64,000 nucleotides of DNA from the NCBI GenBank assembly GCA_947627215.1, contig CANQVD010000005.1, positions 1-64,000 of the forward strand. The letters run 5' to 3'. This DNA is from an uncultured Eisenbergiella sp. GTDB lineage: Bacteria > Bacillota > Clostridia > Lachnospirales > Lachnospiraceae. A model generated the notes under the pieces. It worked only from the letters and a program-made list of their open reading frames with translations, was not told the DNA's origin and did not search any database. The position numbers and the translations under genes are program-made. Positions 31,284-39,721 of this stretch are shown piece by piece; the stretch's first letter is position 1, and each line of letters opens with the position of its first letter.

Positions 31284-32856
31284 GACAAAGATTGTGATCA
31301 TGGTTTCGGGACGTCTGGCGGAGGTGCCGGACAGCGATGAGAAGATGGATCTGATCGAGGAGCTGAGCGAGAATCTCTATCAGCGGTATCTGGATCTGAC
31401 CGCGGACGGGCTCGGCGAGGAGGAAGCGCTGGCGCAGACGATGGAGAGCCTGGGCGATGTGGAGGAGCTGCTGGCGTATCTGCGGGAGGTGCAGGACCAG
31501 CGGGAGGAAACGGACTCCTCCTTCCGGAAGGAAGAAGAGAAAAAGGGAGAAAAGGAAGAGCGCGGACACGGGTTTTCCTTCCGTCGGGACTGGGAGAATG
31601 AGCTGGGAGGCCTCGGGGAGAAGATCAGCTCAGCCGTCAGCGCGGCGATGGATATGACCGCGGACGCCATGGACAGCACCTGGGATTTTGTGCGGGATGT
31701 TTCCCGGCAGGTGAAGGACGCTTCCAGACAGGTGAAAGAGCGCTATGCCGAAGGCCGGGGAGCGGCCGGCGGAGAACCGGCACAGGCCGGAGCGGCTGGT
31801 GAAACCGCCGGTCAGGCGGAGGAAGGCGCGCAGGCCGGAGCGGCTGGACAGTCCGGCGAGACGGCGCAGGCCGAAATGGCCGGCGGAGCGGAAGATGGCA
31901 CGGCCGGTGAGACCGCCGGACAGCCGGAGGAAGGCGCACAGGCCAAAGCGGCCGGACAGCCGGAGAACGCCGGTCAGGCCGGGGCAGCGTCCGGCACGGA
32001 CAGGGAGTCGGGCGCCCAGAGGGCACTTTCCTTTCAGGCGCAGGAGATCCGTTCGCTGGAATGCCGTCTGGGCAACGGCGATATCCTCATCCATATCGCG
32101 CCGGAGGGCTCGGAGGAGATCACGCTGATCGGAGATACCGCGGAGCTGGAAACCGTTTTGCGGGACGGAACCCTGCGGATTCGTCCGGGAAGGACGGCCA
32201 GCGCATCGCTGCTGTTCCGGTGGGGAATGCGGGAGTCGGATGTGGAACTGACGATCCCGGCAAAAAAGTGGGAAAGGCTGGCGCTTTCCACCGCCAACGG
32301 AGATGTGGAGGTGGATGGAGCGCTGATGTGCGGAGAGCTTTCCGTGCAGTCCAGAAACGGTGATTTTCATATGAATACCGCGGTCTGCGAGCGGATCCGG
32401 ATTCAGTTGAACAACGGAGATGTGGCTGTTGCCGCTGCTACCGGGGATTTCCAGGCGGAAACCAGAAGCGGCGATATCGCGGTGGGCGGGAACCTGAATA
32501 CCTGTCTGCTGCGGACTGCCAGCGGCGACGTGAGCTTTCGCGGCAGCGTGGCGGAGACAGGCGGACTGGCCGCATACAGCATTAGCGGGGACATCGATCT
32601 GCAGACGGACTTTTTGCCGGAAAAGGTCAGGCTTTCCTCCACGTCGGGAGACTGCAGACTCCGGATTCCGCAGGGCATCGGCTTCCGGCTGTTTACCCGG
32701 ACGGTCAGCGGGGATTTTGAATCCAATCTGCCGCTGGAGAGTGCCGGTGAAAAGGGGGCGGGAAAGATTTATCTGGACGGCGGCAGCCGGGAGATCACGA
32801 TCAGCACCGTCAGCGGCGATATTAGCTTATATGCGAAGGATGCGGCCCGGGATTGA
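31270..32856 (+). CDS. HAAS-domain and DUF4097 beta-helix protein
   Basis: A 528-residue protein. Residues 1-75 form a HAAS-like helical domain (LIEELSENLYQRYLDLTADG, then MESLGDVEELLAYL). A charged linker and amphipathic helix follow to about 165. Residues about 168-250 are a low-complexity Ala/Gly/Gln repeat. From about 260 to the end is a DUF4097 domain: about ten strands each ending in an NGD or SGD turn (TANGDVEV, SRNGDFHM, LNNGDVAV, RSGDIAVG, SISGDIDL, SGDFESNL), predicting a parallel beta-helix. No signal peptide or membrane segment is evident. It is translationally overlapped with padR, so the two probably form one sensory unit. Confidence 0.82.
   Translation: MNRIETKIVIMVSGRLAEVPDSDEKMDLIEELSENLYQRYLDLTADGLGEEEALAQTMESLGDVEELLAYLREVQDQREETDSSFRKEEEKKGEKEERGHGFSFRRDWENELGGLGEKISSAVSAAMDMTADAMDSTWDFVRDVSRQVKDASRQVKERYAEGRGAAGGEPAQAGAAGETAGQAEEGAQAGAAGQSGETAQAEMAGGAEDGTAGETAGQPEEGAQAKAAGQPENAGQAGAASGTDRESGAQRALSFQAQEIRSLECRLGNGDILIHIAPEGSEEITLIGDTAELETVLRDGTLRIRPGRTASASLLFRWGMRESDVELTIPAKKWERLALSTANGDVEVDGALMCGELSVQSRNGDFHMNTAVCERIRIQLNNGDVAVAAATGDFQAETRSGDIAVGGNLNTCLLRTASGDVSFRGSVAETGGLAAYSISGDIDLQTDFLPEKVRLSSTSGDCRLRIPQGIGFRLFTRTVSGDFESNLPLESAGEKGAGKIYLDGGSREITISTVSGDISLYAKDAARD
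31775..32010 (+). repeat. Degenerate coding minisatellite (Ala/Gly/Gln-rich)
   Basis: The sequence encodes imperfect copies of GETAGQxEEGAQAxAAGQ, separated by shorter AGQ units. Nucleotide blocks such as GAAGGCGC(G/A)CAGGCC recur. Such repeats can change length by slippage without shifting the frame if units are multiples of three. Confidence 0.7.
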
Positions 32857-32884
32857 GGCGGGGACGCCGTGACGTCCCGTCAGG

Positions 32885-32912
32885 CATAAAACGCGCGAAA
32901 GGCGCATAGGTT
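32885..32912 (+). promoter_or_regulatory. Candidate sigma-E promoter of the spoIIIA operon
   Basis: CATAAA (32885-32890), 14 nt, CATAGGTT (32905-32912). This resembles the mother-cell sigma-E consensus (ATATT-like -35, CATACAnT -10) and lies about 90 nt before spoIIIAA, where a sigma-E promoter is expected from other spore formers. The match is partial. Confidence 0.4.
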
Positions 32913-32999
32913 GTACCAGTGTACAGGCTTCCGGTATGACCCATGCGTCTTTTTTGCGCGTTCGCGATCGCGCGGGTATGCCGGTGGAAGGGGGACGGA

Positions 33000-33956
33000 A
33001 TGGACAGGATCGGTATGCTGTTTCCGGAGTCCCTGCGGGAACCGTGGAAAGGCGTTCGGATCTCGCGGGACGATCTGCGGGAGATCCGGCTGCGCGCGCA
33101 ACAGCCGGTCCTGCTCCTCATGCGGGACGGGGAGTGGTATCCGGATGCCGTCGGGGGAGGGCTGAGCCGCGGCAGCGGGAATGCGCCCCGGCCGACAAAA
33201 AGGGATCTGGACCGGATCGTGGCGCACCTCAGCCGGTATTCCCTTTATGCCTGCGAGGAGGAAATGCGGCGGGGGTATCTCAGCGCCGCGGGCGGCATCC
33301 GGGTCGGAATCGCCGGCGAGGTGATCCCGGGACCGGACGGAACGGTCCGGAACATCCGGAATGTGGGGAGCCTGAATCTGCGCGTGGCCCATGAGCGAAA
33401 GGGCGCTGCCGGACGGCTCCTGTCCTGGCTGTATGAGGACGGGCGCCTGTGCAGCACGCTGATCCTTTCCCCGCCGGGCTGCGGGAAGACCACGCTGCTT
33501 CGCGATATCATCCGTCTGGCCTCCGACGGGAACCGTCTGGCGCCCGGGGTGACGGTGGGCGTGGTGGATGAGCGTTCCGAGCTGGCGGGCTGCTTTCAGG
33601 GGGTCCCGGCATTCGATCTGGGGAGCCGGACGGATGTGCTGGACGACTGTCCGAAGGCGCCCGGCATGATGATGCTGCTGCGGGCCATGTCGCCGGGGGC
33701 CATTGCCGTGGACGAACTGGGAGGCGGCGAGGATATCCGGGCGGTCCTTCAGGCGGTCCACTGCGGCTGCAGCGTGCTCGCGACGCTGCACGCGGATTCC
33801 TGGGAATCGCTTTCCCGGAAGGCCGCGCTGGAGCCTCTGCGGCGGGAAAGGGTGTTTGAACGTATCCTTCTGCTGAAAAAGGAGAGCGGACGCTTTTTTG
33901 CTGCCCAGATCCGGAACGGGGAGGGCGTGCTGATGGAGGAAAACGTGCCATGCTGA
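33000..33956 (+). CDS. spoIIIAA: Stage III sporulation protein AA, secretion ATPase
   Basis: A 318-residue AAA-type ATPase energising the SpoIIIA-SpoIIQ channel between mother cell and forespore. Walker A PPGCGKTTLL is at residues 158-167, followed by GVVDERSELAGC and Walker B-like AIAVDELGGGED near 240. It resembles type II/IV secretion ATPases. The ATG at 33000 is preceded by GGGGGA and matches the usual family start (MDRIGMLFPESL); an ATG at 32943 would add 19 unrelated residues. It overlaps spoIIIAB by 7 nt. Confidence 0.95.
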   Translation: MDRIGMLFPESLREPWKGVRISRDDLREIRLRAQQPVLLLMRDGEWYPDAVGGGLSRGSGNAPRPTKRDLDRIVAHLSRYSLYACEEEMRRGYLSAAGGIRVGIAGEVIPGPDGTVRNIRNVGSLNLRVAHERKGAAGRLLSWLYEDGRLCSTLILSPPGCGKTTLLRDIIRLASDGNRLAPGVTVGVVDERSELAGCFQGVPAFDLGSRTDVLDDCPKAPGMMMLLRAMSPGAIAVDELGGGEDIRAVLQAVHCGCSVLATLHADSWESLSRKAALEPLRRERVFERILLLKKESGRFFAAQIRNGEGVLMEENVPC

Positions 33957-34474
33957 AAGCGCTGGGACTGTGTCTGGTGGCGGCGGGGGCGGCCGGAACG
34001 GGGCTGAGCGTCTGCGCGGAGCGCGGGCAGCGTGTCCTGCAGTTGGCCCGGCTGAGCGGCCTGTTTACGGAGATCGCCGGGGAGATCGCCTACAGCAGGG
34101 CGGGCCTGTCGGAGATCCTGACGGCGCTCGGTGAAAAGATGAGGGACGCCGGAGATGCCGTGCTTGGGACCGCGCTGGAGGAGATCGGAGCGGGGCTGGA
34201 GACGGGCGGAGAGCTGTGCGCGCTCTGGCAGGAAAAAATGGGGGACTACGCGGCCCGCGGAGCGCTGCGCGGCCGGGAGCGGAAGCTTCTGCTGTCCTTT
34301 CCGGGATCGGTCAGCTTTCCGGATACGGAGCGGCAGAGAACGGCGGTGGAGTTTTTTGCGGCGGAGCTGAACCGGGAGATGGAGGCGGCGCGGGCGCGGG
34401 AGGCGGAGGAAAACCGGATGACAATGGCGGTCTGTCTGGCAGGCGGAGCGCTGGCGGGACTGCTGCTGTTATAA
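33950..34474 (+). CDS. spoIIIAB: Stage III sporulation protein AB
   Basis: A 174-residue membrane protein related to the GspF platform family. A first membrane segment covers residues about 3-20 (ALGLCLVAAGAAGTGLS), a helical cytosolic domain the middle (LSGLFTEIAGEIAYSRAGLS), and a second segment the C-terminus (MAVCLAGGALAGLLLL). It overlaps the spoIIIAA stop. The role is assembly of the mother-cell part of the feeding-tube channel. Confidence 0.94.
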   Translation: MLKALGLCLVAAGAAGTGLSVCAERGQRVLQLARLSGLFTEIAGEIAYSRAGLSEILTALGEKMRDAGDAVLGTALEEIGAGLETGGELCALWQEKMGDYAARGALRGRERKLLLSFPGSVSFPDTERQRTAVEFFAAELNREMEAARAREAEENRMTMAVCLAGGALAGLLLL

Positions 34475-34498
34475 ATGGAAGGAAAGGCATGGGCGGAT

Positions 34499-34693
34499 AT
34501 GGAGATCGGTCTTATTTTTAAAATCGCGGCGGTGGGGATCCTGGTGACGATCCTGAGTCAGGTGCTCAAGCACAGCGGAAGGGAGGAGCACGCATTCCTG
34601 CTTTCCCTGGCGGCCCTGATCCTGGTGCTGAGCTGGGTGGTGCCCTACATCTACGATCTGTTCCTGTCGGTCCAGACGCTGTTTTCCCTGTGA
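34499..34693 (+). CDS. spoIIIAC: Stage III sporulation protein AC
   Basis: A 64-residue protein with two membrane helices (LIFKIAAVGILVTILSQVL and FLLSLAALILVLSWVVPYIY) joined by a charged loop with the conserved KHSGREEHAF. This is the normal family length when the ATG at 34499 is used. An in-frame ATG at 34475 directly after the spoIIIAB stop would add eight residues and has no clear ribosome site. Confidence 0.93.
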   Translation: MEIGLIFKIAAVGILVTILSQVLKHSGREEHAFLLSLAALILVLSWVVPYIYDLFLSVQTLFSL

Positions 34694-34705
34694 AGTGAGG
34701 TGCCT

Positions 34706-35092
34706 ATGGAGTTTGTCAGGATCGGTCTGCTGGCGGTGGTGGGGATCGCGCTGGGGATTCAGTTCAAAGGCCAGAAACAGGAATACGGCCTGTATCTGGG
34801 GCTGGCGCTCTGCCTGCTGATCTTCTCCTGCACGGCCGCGTATCTGGAACAGGTGAAAACCCAGATGGAGCGCATTTTTGGATATGTATCATCGGGAAAG
34901 CAGTATTTTTTTCTGTTGTTTAAGGTGGCGGGGATCACCTGGGTGTGCGAGTTCGTGGCCGGGATCTGCCGGGACAGCGGCTTTTCGGCGGTGGCCGCCC
35001 AGGTGGAGCTGTTCGGGAAGATCGCGGTCCTTTTCGCGGGGATGCCGGTCTTTCTGGCGCTGGCGGAAACCGTTGCCGGGTTCGCGGGGTAA
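34706..35092 (+). CDS. spoIIIAD: Stage III sporulation protein AD
   Basis: A 128-residue membrane protein with four hydrophobic segments, starting MEFVRIGLLAVVGIALGIQF. The central SGKQYFFLLFKVAGITWVCE motif is characteristic of SpoIIIAD. GAGGTG lies 5 nt before the ATG at 34706. It is a component of the SpoIIIA channel, 12 nt after spoIIIAC. Confidence 0.93.
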   Translation: MEFVRIGLLAVVGIALGIQFKGQKQEYGLYLGLALCLLIFSCTAAYLEQVKTQMERIFGYVSSGKQYFFLLFKVAGITWVCEFVAGICRDSGFSAVAAQVELFGKIAVLFAGMPVFLALAETVAGFAG

Positions 35093-35098
35093 ACAGGG

Positions 35099-36145
35099 AT
35101 GGAGCATTATCTGGAACAACTGCAGATGGATGCGCTCCTGTCTGAGCTGGAGCGGCTGTTTCCGGCGTTTTCCTGGGATCCGGAGGATGTCTTTTCGAAG
35201 ATCCTGAGCGGCGACGTGAAGGGCGCGCTGTCCTCCGTCCTCAGAGCGGCCGCGGAAAACGCGGCGGCCCAGGCGGAGGGGCTGCGGGGCCTGCTGTCCT
35301 TCCTTCTGCTCGTGGGGCTGCTTTCCGTGCTGGTCTCCGTTTTTGTGGAAAGCTTTGAAAATCATCAGATCGCCCGGATCGCCCATTCGGTCTTTTTTCT
35401 GATGCTCATGACCGTGCTGATGAAGGTTCTTGCCCAGTGCTGCCGGATCGCGGGAGAAACGCTTTCCTTTCTCACCCAGTTTTCCCGTCTGGTCTTTCCT
35501 GCCCTCTGTCTGGCCGTCGTTCCGGCGGCGGGGAGCGTCACCGCCCTGGGGTATTATGAACTGGCGCTCTGGATCATCTATCTTTCGGAGGCCTTTCTGC
35601 TCCGGATCTGTCTGCCCGTCCTTTCCGCCCTGATGCTGCTGGTTCTGATGAACGGCGTGTGGGAGGAGGGAAAGCTGACGCCGCTGGCGGAGCTGCTGGA
35701 AAAAGGGGTGAAATGGGCGTCGGGCCTGATTCTGACCGCGGTGGCGGGGCTCGGCTTTTTGCAGTCCATGGTCGCGCCGGTGCTGGACGGGCTGAAGCGC
35801 GGGGCGCTGCAGAAGGCCATATCCGCCATCCCGGCGCTGGGAGATCTGGCGGAGGGCGCCGCGGAGCTGGTGCTGGGGTCCGCGGTGCTGCTGAAAAACA
35901 GTCTGGGCGTTTTCCTGATGCTGGGTCTGCTTCTGCTCGTCGCCGCCCCGCTTCTGAAGCTGTTTCTTTACGGCGCGGTGCTCCGGTGCGGCGGCGCGCT
36001 CATCGGGATCATAGCGGACAGGCGGATCTGTGACTGTGTGAACCGGACGGCGGACGCGGTCTTTCTGACCCTTCGGCTGGTGGGGACGGGAGCGGCCTGC
36101 TTTATCATTCTGACCGCCGTCATGACCTGTATGGCCGGGAGGTGA
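35099..36145 (+). CDS. spoIIIAE: Stage III sporulation protein AE
   Basis: A 348-residue polytopic membrane protein with about seven to eight segments after an N-terminal amphipathic region (residues 1-60, LERLFPAFSWDPEDVFSKIL). Motifs such as GLRGLLSFLLLVGLLSVLVS and LCLAVVPAAGSVTALGYYE match the SpoIIIAE family. It has been proposed to be the permease-like part of the SpoIIIA complex. It starts 6 nt after spoIIIAD and ends 6 nt before spoIIIAF. Confidence 0.94.
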   Translation: MEHYLEQLQMDALLSELERLFPAFSWDPEDVFSKILSGDVKGALSSVLRAAAENAAAQAEGLRGLLSFLLLVGLLSVLVSVFVESFENHQIARIAHSVFFLMLMTVLMKVLAQCCRIAGETLSFLTQFSRLVFPALCLAVVPAAGSVTALGYYELALWIIYLSEAFLLRICLPVLSALMLLVLMNGVWEEGKLTPLAELLEKGVKWASGLILTAVAGLGFLQSMVAPVLDGLKRGALQKAISAIPALGDLAEGAAELVLGSAVLLKNSLGVFLMLGLLLLVAAPLLKLFLYGAVLRCGGALIGIIADRRICDCVNRTADAVFLTLRLVGTGAACFIILTAVMTCMAGR

Positions 36146-36151
36146 GAGCGG

Positions 36152-36892
36152 ATGGAACGGATGCTGGCCTGTCTGCGGGAACTGGCGGTTTTTATGCTCG
36201 CGGCGCAGATGATCGTGCATTTCCTGCCCGGAAAGCAGTATGAAAAGTACGGGAAGCTGATCGCGGGCGCCGCGGTGCTGGCGAAGCTCAGCGCCTTTCT
36301 TCTGAATACGCCGGAGCTGCCCGGCGCGGCGGGAGATGTCGGAACGGGGCTTTTGCGCCCCTGGACGGATGAGAGCGGCGGACGCGCGGCCGGGGACGAG
36401 GCGGCATTTTTCTCAGAACGGCTGGAGCGGATGGAGGAAGAGCGGGAGAAGGCGGCGGAGGACGGCTTGCTTTTGTCCGTGGAGGAAAGGCTGGCCCGCC
36501 CGGCGGCCAGGGCCGGGGTGACGGTCCGGGATGTCCGGTTCCTGGACGGCATTCTGGTGATCGAGGTCGCCGAGGAGGAGAAGGATGCGGAGAGCGCCGC
36601 GGCCGGAGGGATCGGACCGGTGCGGGTGGAGAGCGTGACGGTGGGACGGGACAGCGCGGCGGGCGCGGAATCCTCCGGCGGGGCATGGCCCCCGGATTCC
36701 TCCGGCGGCGCGCGGGGAGCGGGGACATCCGGCGGGGGCGTGACGGCGGAGGCGGCGGGACGGCGCGGAACCCTCCGGCAGGATCTGGCAGCCGCGTTTT
36801 CCGCCGCGCTGGGGATGGACGAAGAGGATCTGGAGGTGATCGAGCTTGAGCAGGCTGCGGGACTGGTGCAGAAAACGGATGACGAAGGATAA
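36152..36892 (+). CDS. spoIIIAF: Stage III sporulation protein AF
   Basis: A 246-residue protein. Two N-terminal membrane segments (ELAVFMLAAQMIVHFLPG and LIAGAAVLAKLSAFLLN) are followed by a soluble intermembrane-space domain with a ring-building fold (RAGVTVRDVRFLDGILVIEV). It is longer than most SpoIIIAF proteins because of a Gly/Ser/Ala-rich insertion at about residues 168-205. The insertion breaks the region before the last conserved helix (LAAAFSAALGMDEEDLEVIE). The 3' end overlaps spoIIIAG by 47 nt. Confidence 0.9.
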   Translation: MERMLACLRELAVFMLAAQMIVHFLPGKQYEKYGKLIAGAAVLAKLSAFLLNTPELPGAAGDVGTGLLRPWTDESGGRAAGDEAAFFSERLERMEEEREKAAEDGLLLSVEERLARPAARAGVTVRDVRFLDGILVIEVAEEEKDAESAAAGGIGPVRVESVTVGRDSAAGAESSGGAWPPDSSGGARGAGTSGGGVTAEAAGRRGTLRQDLAAAFSAALGMDEEDLEVIELEQAAGLVQKTDDEG

Positions 36893-37463
36893 TATGATGA
36901 TCCTGGCGCTGACCGGCGTCCTTCTGATGATCATCGCGCTGCCTGCGGAGCGCCGGAACGCATCCGCCGGCGGCACGGCGTCCGGGAAAGAGACGGAGTC
37001 CGGGCAATGGGACAGCAAAACGAATAGTCTTTTGTCAGAGGAGGAGGAAAGGCTGAAGCAGGAGGAGGCTCTGGCCGGGCGTCTGGCGGATTTCCTTTCC
37101 TGCATGGACGGTGTGGGCCGGGCGAAGGTGATGCTCACCTTTGCCGCCTCGGAGGAGCTGGTGGTGGAGAAGGATGTCCCCGCCAGCCGTTCCCGGACGC
37201 AGGAGCAGGATGCGGCGGGCGGCAGCCGCAGCGTGGAGAGCGAATCGCTGGAGGAGGATACGGTCTATACGGCGGACGGCGCGGGCGGTCAGATCCCGTA
37301 CGTGAAGAAGGTTCTGGCGGCGCGGGTGGAGGGTGTGACCGTGCTGGCGCAGGGGGCGGATTCCTGGGAGGTGAGGAAGGATATAACCGATGTGATCGAG
37401 TCATTATTCGGCGTGGAGGCACATAAGATAAAAGTAGCAAAGATGGGGACCGTATCGCAGTGA
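36846..37463 (+). CDS. spoIIIAG: Stage III sporulation protein AG
   Basis: A 205-residue protein with one membrane anchor (NMMILALTGVLLMIIALP, residues about 16-33) and an intermembrane ring-building domain; SpoIIIAG forms the large ring of the mother cell-forespore channel. DFLSCMDGVGRAKVMLTF and ESLFGVEAHKIKVAKM are family segments. I use the TTG at 36846 because GGAGGTGA lies 9 nt upstream and the resulting basic N-terminus fits the family; the ATG at 36879 is an alternative. The linker (residues about 110-135) is Ser/Glu-rich. Confidence 0.92.
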   Translation: MSRLRDWCRKRMTKDNMMILALTGVLLMIIALPAERRNASAGGTASGKETESGQWDSKTNSLLSEEEERLKQEEALAGRLADFLSCMDGVGRAKVMLTFAASEELVVEKDVPASRSRTQEQDAAGGSRSVESESLEEDTVYTADGAGGQIPYVKKVLAARVEGVTVLAQGADSWEVRKDITDVIESLFGVEAHKIKVAKMGTVSQ

Positions 37464-37508
37464 GCGGTTTTCAGAGCGAAAATCTGAAGAAAGCAGAGGG
37501 AGCAGAAA

Positions 37509-38267
37509 TTGAAAAATGTGTTGAAGCGCAATCAGATCATGATTACGGCCCTCGCCATTATGATAGCTGTGGCGGGCTACCTGAATTTTGCGGGGACGAA
37601 GATTTCCGAAGAGGAAATGGTGAGTGCGGGCGCGCAGCTATCGGAGGAGGATATGTCGTCGCTGCTGGATCTGTCGGATGAGGATATCGCGGCGGAGATC
37701 CCGGGGCTGGAGGACGACGGGGAAGGCATCGTGGCGGAGAATTATCTGGACGTGGATATGCAGGTGGCGGACCAGGCGAACATATCCGTGGTCTCGGAAT
37801 ATATGGACGAGGGAGAGGCCGAGGCTGCGGGAGAGGATACGGTTTTTGTCCCCGAAGCGGAGGTACAGGACGGGGAGACGCCGGGAGAAGCCGTATACAC
37901 CAGCTCCGGCGCCATGTCCTCGCTTTCCGGCGCAAGGCTTTTAAAGGAGCAGACCAGGGCCCGCAATAAGGAAACGCTGCTGGAGATCATCAACAATGCC
38001 AACATCAGCGAGCTCCAGAAGCAGGAGGCGGTGGACGACATGATCGCCATGACCGATATCGCGGAGCGGGAGACCTCCGCGGAGATCCTGCTGGAGGCCA
38101 AGGGGTTTGCCTCCGCCGTCGTGACTATCACGGACGACTTTGCGGACGTGGTCGTGGGGAATACGACCCTGACGGATATGCAGTGCGCGCAGATCGAGGA
38201 TATCGTCGCCAGAAAGACCGGAGTGAACGCGGAAAATATCGTGATCAATCCGCTCCTGGCCGACTGA
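37509..38267 (+). CDS. spoIIIAH: Stage III sporulation protein AH
   Basis: A 252-residue protein anchored by residues 9-27 (QIMITALAIMIAVAGYLNF) and ending in the YscJ/FliF-like ring-building domain that meets forespore SpoIIQ. ARNKETLLEIINNANISEL and DDFADVVVGNTTLTD are visible. The start is a TTG at 37509, since the family begins MKxxxKKNQI at exactly this point. The linker from about residue 30 to 150 is long and acidic. It is the last gene of the operon. Confidence 0.93.
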   Translation: MKNVLKRNQIMITALAIMIAVAGYLNFAGTKISEEEMVSAGAQLSEEDMSSLLDLSDEDIAAEIPGLEDDGEGIVAENYLDVDMQVADQANISVVSEYMDEGEAEAAGEDTVFVPEAEVQDGETPGEAVYTSSGAMSSLSGARLLKEQTRARNKETLLEIINNANISELQKQEAVDDMIAMTDIAERETSAEILLEAKGFASAVVTITDDFADVVVGNTTLTDMQCAQIEDIVARKTGVNAENIVINPLLAD

Positions 38268-38327
38268 GGAGCGGCCGCGCTCCGGCTGGTTTCAGGCCTG
38301 CGGAGTCCGGCCGGCCTGAAAAAAGAC

Positions 38328-38356
38328 GTGCCAAAACGGGCGGAATGTGTTACACT
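38328..38356 (+). promoter_or_regulatory. Predicted promoter of deoB
   Basis: GTGCCA (38328-38333), 17 nt, TACACT (38351-38356) with a TG extension (TGTTACACT). Upstream, TTTCAGGCC (38290-38298) pairs with GGCCTGAAA (38313-38321), a hairpin that may mark the end of the spoIIIA transcript. Confidence 0.5.
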
Positions 38357-38424
38357 GGTTACGGCGGCGGGGTGATGCCGCCCGAAGGACAGAGGATGCC
38401 CGGACAGGGAAGGAGATATGCGGT

Positions 38425-39585
38425 TTGAAAAGGGTTTTTTTGATCGTGCTGGACAGCGTGGGAATCGGAGAAATGCCGGATGCGGCGGAGTATGGGGATG
38501 CGGGCGTGAATACGCTGAAGGCGGCGGCCTCAAGCCCTTATTTCCATGTACCCAATCTGGAGCGGATGGGACTGTTCCATCTGGACGGCGTGGACTGGCA
38601 CGAAAGACAGAAGGATTTTACGGGGCGGATCGCGCGCATGAAAGAGGCGTCCCGGGGGAAAGATACGACCATCGGCCACTGGGAGATCGCGGGACTGTAT
38701 TCACCCAGGCCGCTCCCCACATATCCGGCCGGTTTTCCGAAGGAGGTGCTGGAGCGTTTTTCGGAGCTGACGGGCAGGGGCGTCCTGTGCAACCTCCCCT
38801 ATTCCGGAACGGAGGTCATCCGGGATTACGGCGATGAGCATGTGCGGACAGGCAAATATATCGTCTATACCTCGGCGGACAGCGTGTTCCAGATCGCGGC
38901 GCATGAGAATGTGGTCCCGCTGGAGGAATTATACAGAAGCTGCGGAATCGCGCGGAGGATTCTGACCGGGGAGCACAGTGTCGGACGGGTTATCGCGCGC
39001 CCGTTCGCGGGGGAGAGCGGGAGCTATTTCCGGACCGCGGGCAGGCACGATTATTCGCTGCTGCCGCCCGGGACCACGATGCTGGATCAGCTTTCGGAGG
39101 CGGGAAAGGATGTGATCGGCGTCGGGAAGATCCGGGATATCTTCGCCGGAAAGGGGATCACGGAATATGTGACCACCGTCGGCAATGCGGACGGGATCGA
39201 GAAGACGCTGGAATATATGAAGCGGGATTTTGACGGCTTGTGCTTTGTGAATCTCGTGGACTATGACATGCTCTACGGGCACAGGCGGGATGTGGACGGG
39301 TACGCGAAGGCGCTCACCTACTTTGACGGGAAGCTTCCGGCGCTTCTGTCCCTGCTGCGGGAGGAGGACGTGCTAATGATCACGGCGGACCACGGCTGCG
39401 ATCCTTCCTATCAGAAGACCACGGACCATACGAGAGAATATACGCCGTTTCTGATGGCGGGGCCGGGGGTGAAGCCCGCGAATCTGGGGACCAGGGATAC
39501 TTTCGCGGATATCGCCGCGACGGTTCTGGATCTGTTCGGAATCCGGCCGTGTTTTGCGGGCTCTTCCATGCTTTCTCCGACGTGA
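38425..39585 (+). CDS. deoB: Phosphopentomutase
   Basis: A 386-residue cytosolic enzyme that interconverts ribose 1-phosphate and ribose 5-phosphate (and the deoxy forms) in nucleoside catabolism. The alkaline-phosphatase-superfamily fold is evident: IVLDSVGIGEMPDA at the start (metal-binding Asp), GKDTTIGHWEIAG near residue 85, and MITADHGCDPSYQKTTDHTRE near 315, with the metal-binding Asp and His residues. The start is a TTG at 38425 with AAGGAG 9 nt before it; family similarity begins there. It lies between spoIIIAH and prfC rather than in a deo operon. Confidence 0.95.
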   Translation: MKRVFLIVLDSVGIGEMPDAAEYGDAGVNTLKAAASSPYFHVPNLERMGLFHLDGVDWHERQKDFTGRIARMKEASRGKDTTIGHWEIAGLYSPRPLPTYPAGFPKEVLERFSELTGRGVLCNLPYSGTEVIRDYGDEHVRTGKYIVYTSADSVFQIAAHENVVPLEELYRSCGIARRILTGEHSVGRVIARPFAGESGSYFRTAGRHDYSLLPPGTTMLDQLSEAGKDVIGVGKIRDIFAGKGITEYVTTVGNADGIEKTLEYMKRDFDGLCFVNLVDYDMLYGHRRDVDGYAKALTYFDGKLPALLSLLREEDVLMITADHGCDPSYQKTTDHTREYTPFLMAGPGVKPANLGTRDTFADIAATVLDLFGIRPCFAGSSMLSPT

Positions 39586-39610
39586 CCGTCTCTTTTCCGC
39601 GGGAAGACCG

Positions 39611-39639
39611 TTGACAGAATGAAGAACGGCTGGCAAAAT
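39611..39639 (+). promoter_or_regulatory. Predicted promoter of prfC
   Basis: TTGACA (39611-39616), 17 nt, CAAAAT (39634-39639). The leader of about 75 nt leads to GGAGG upstream of the TTG start. Confidence 0.65.
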
Positions 39640-39721
39640 GGAAAAGACTGCGCGGGATGCGCCGGGCCGGATACGGCGGCCGCGGCCGCCCTGCGCGCAT
39701 ACGGAATCGGAGGAAAGGGAT

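Noticed and set aside
31775-32010. CRISPR-like array
   Set aside because: The repeats are coding, degenerate, and without regular spacers; no cas genes are present.
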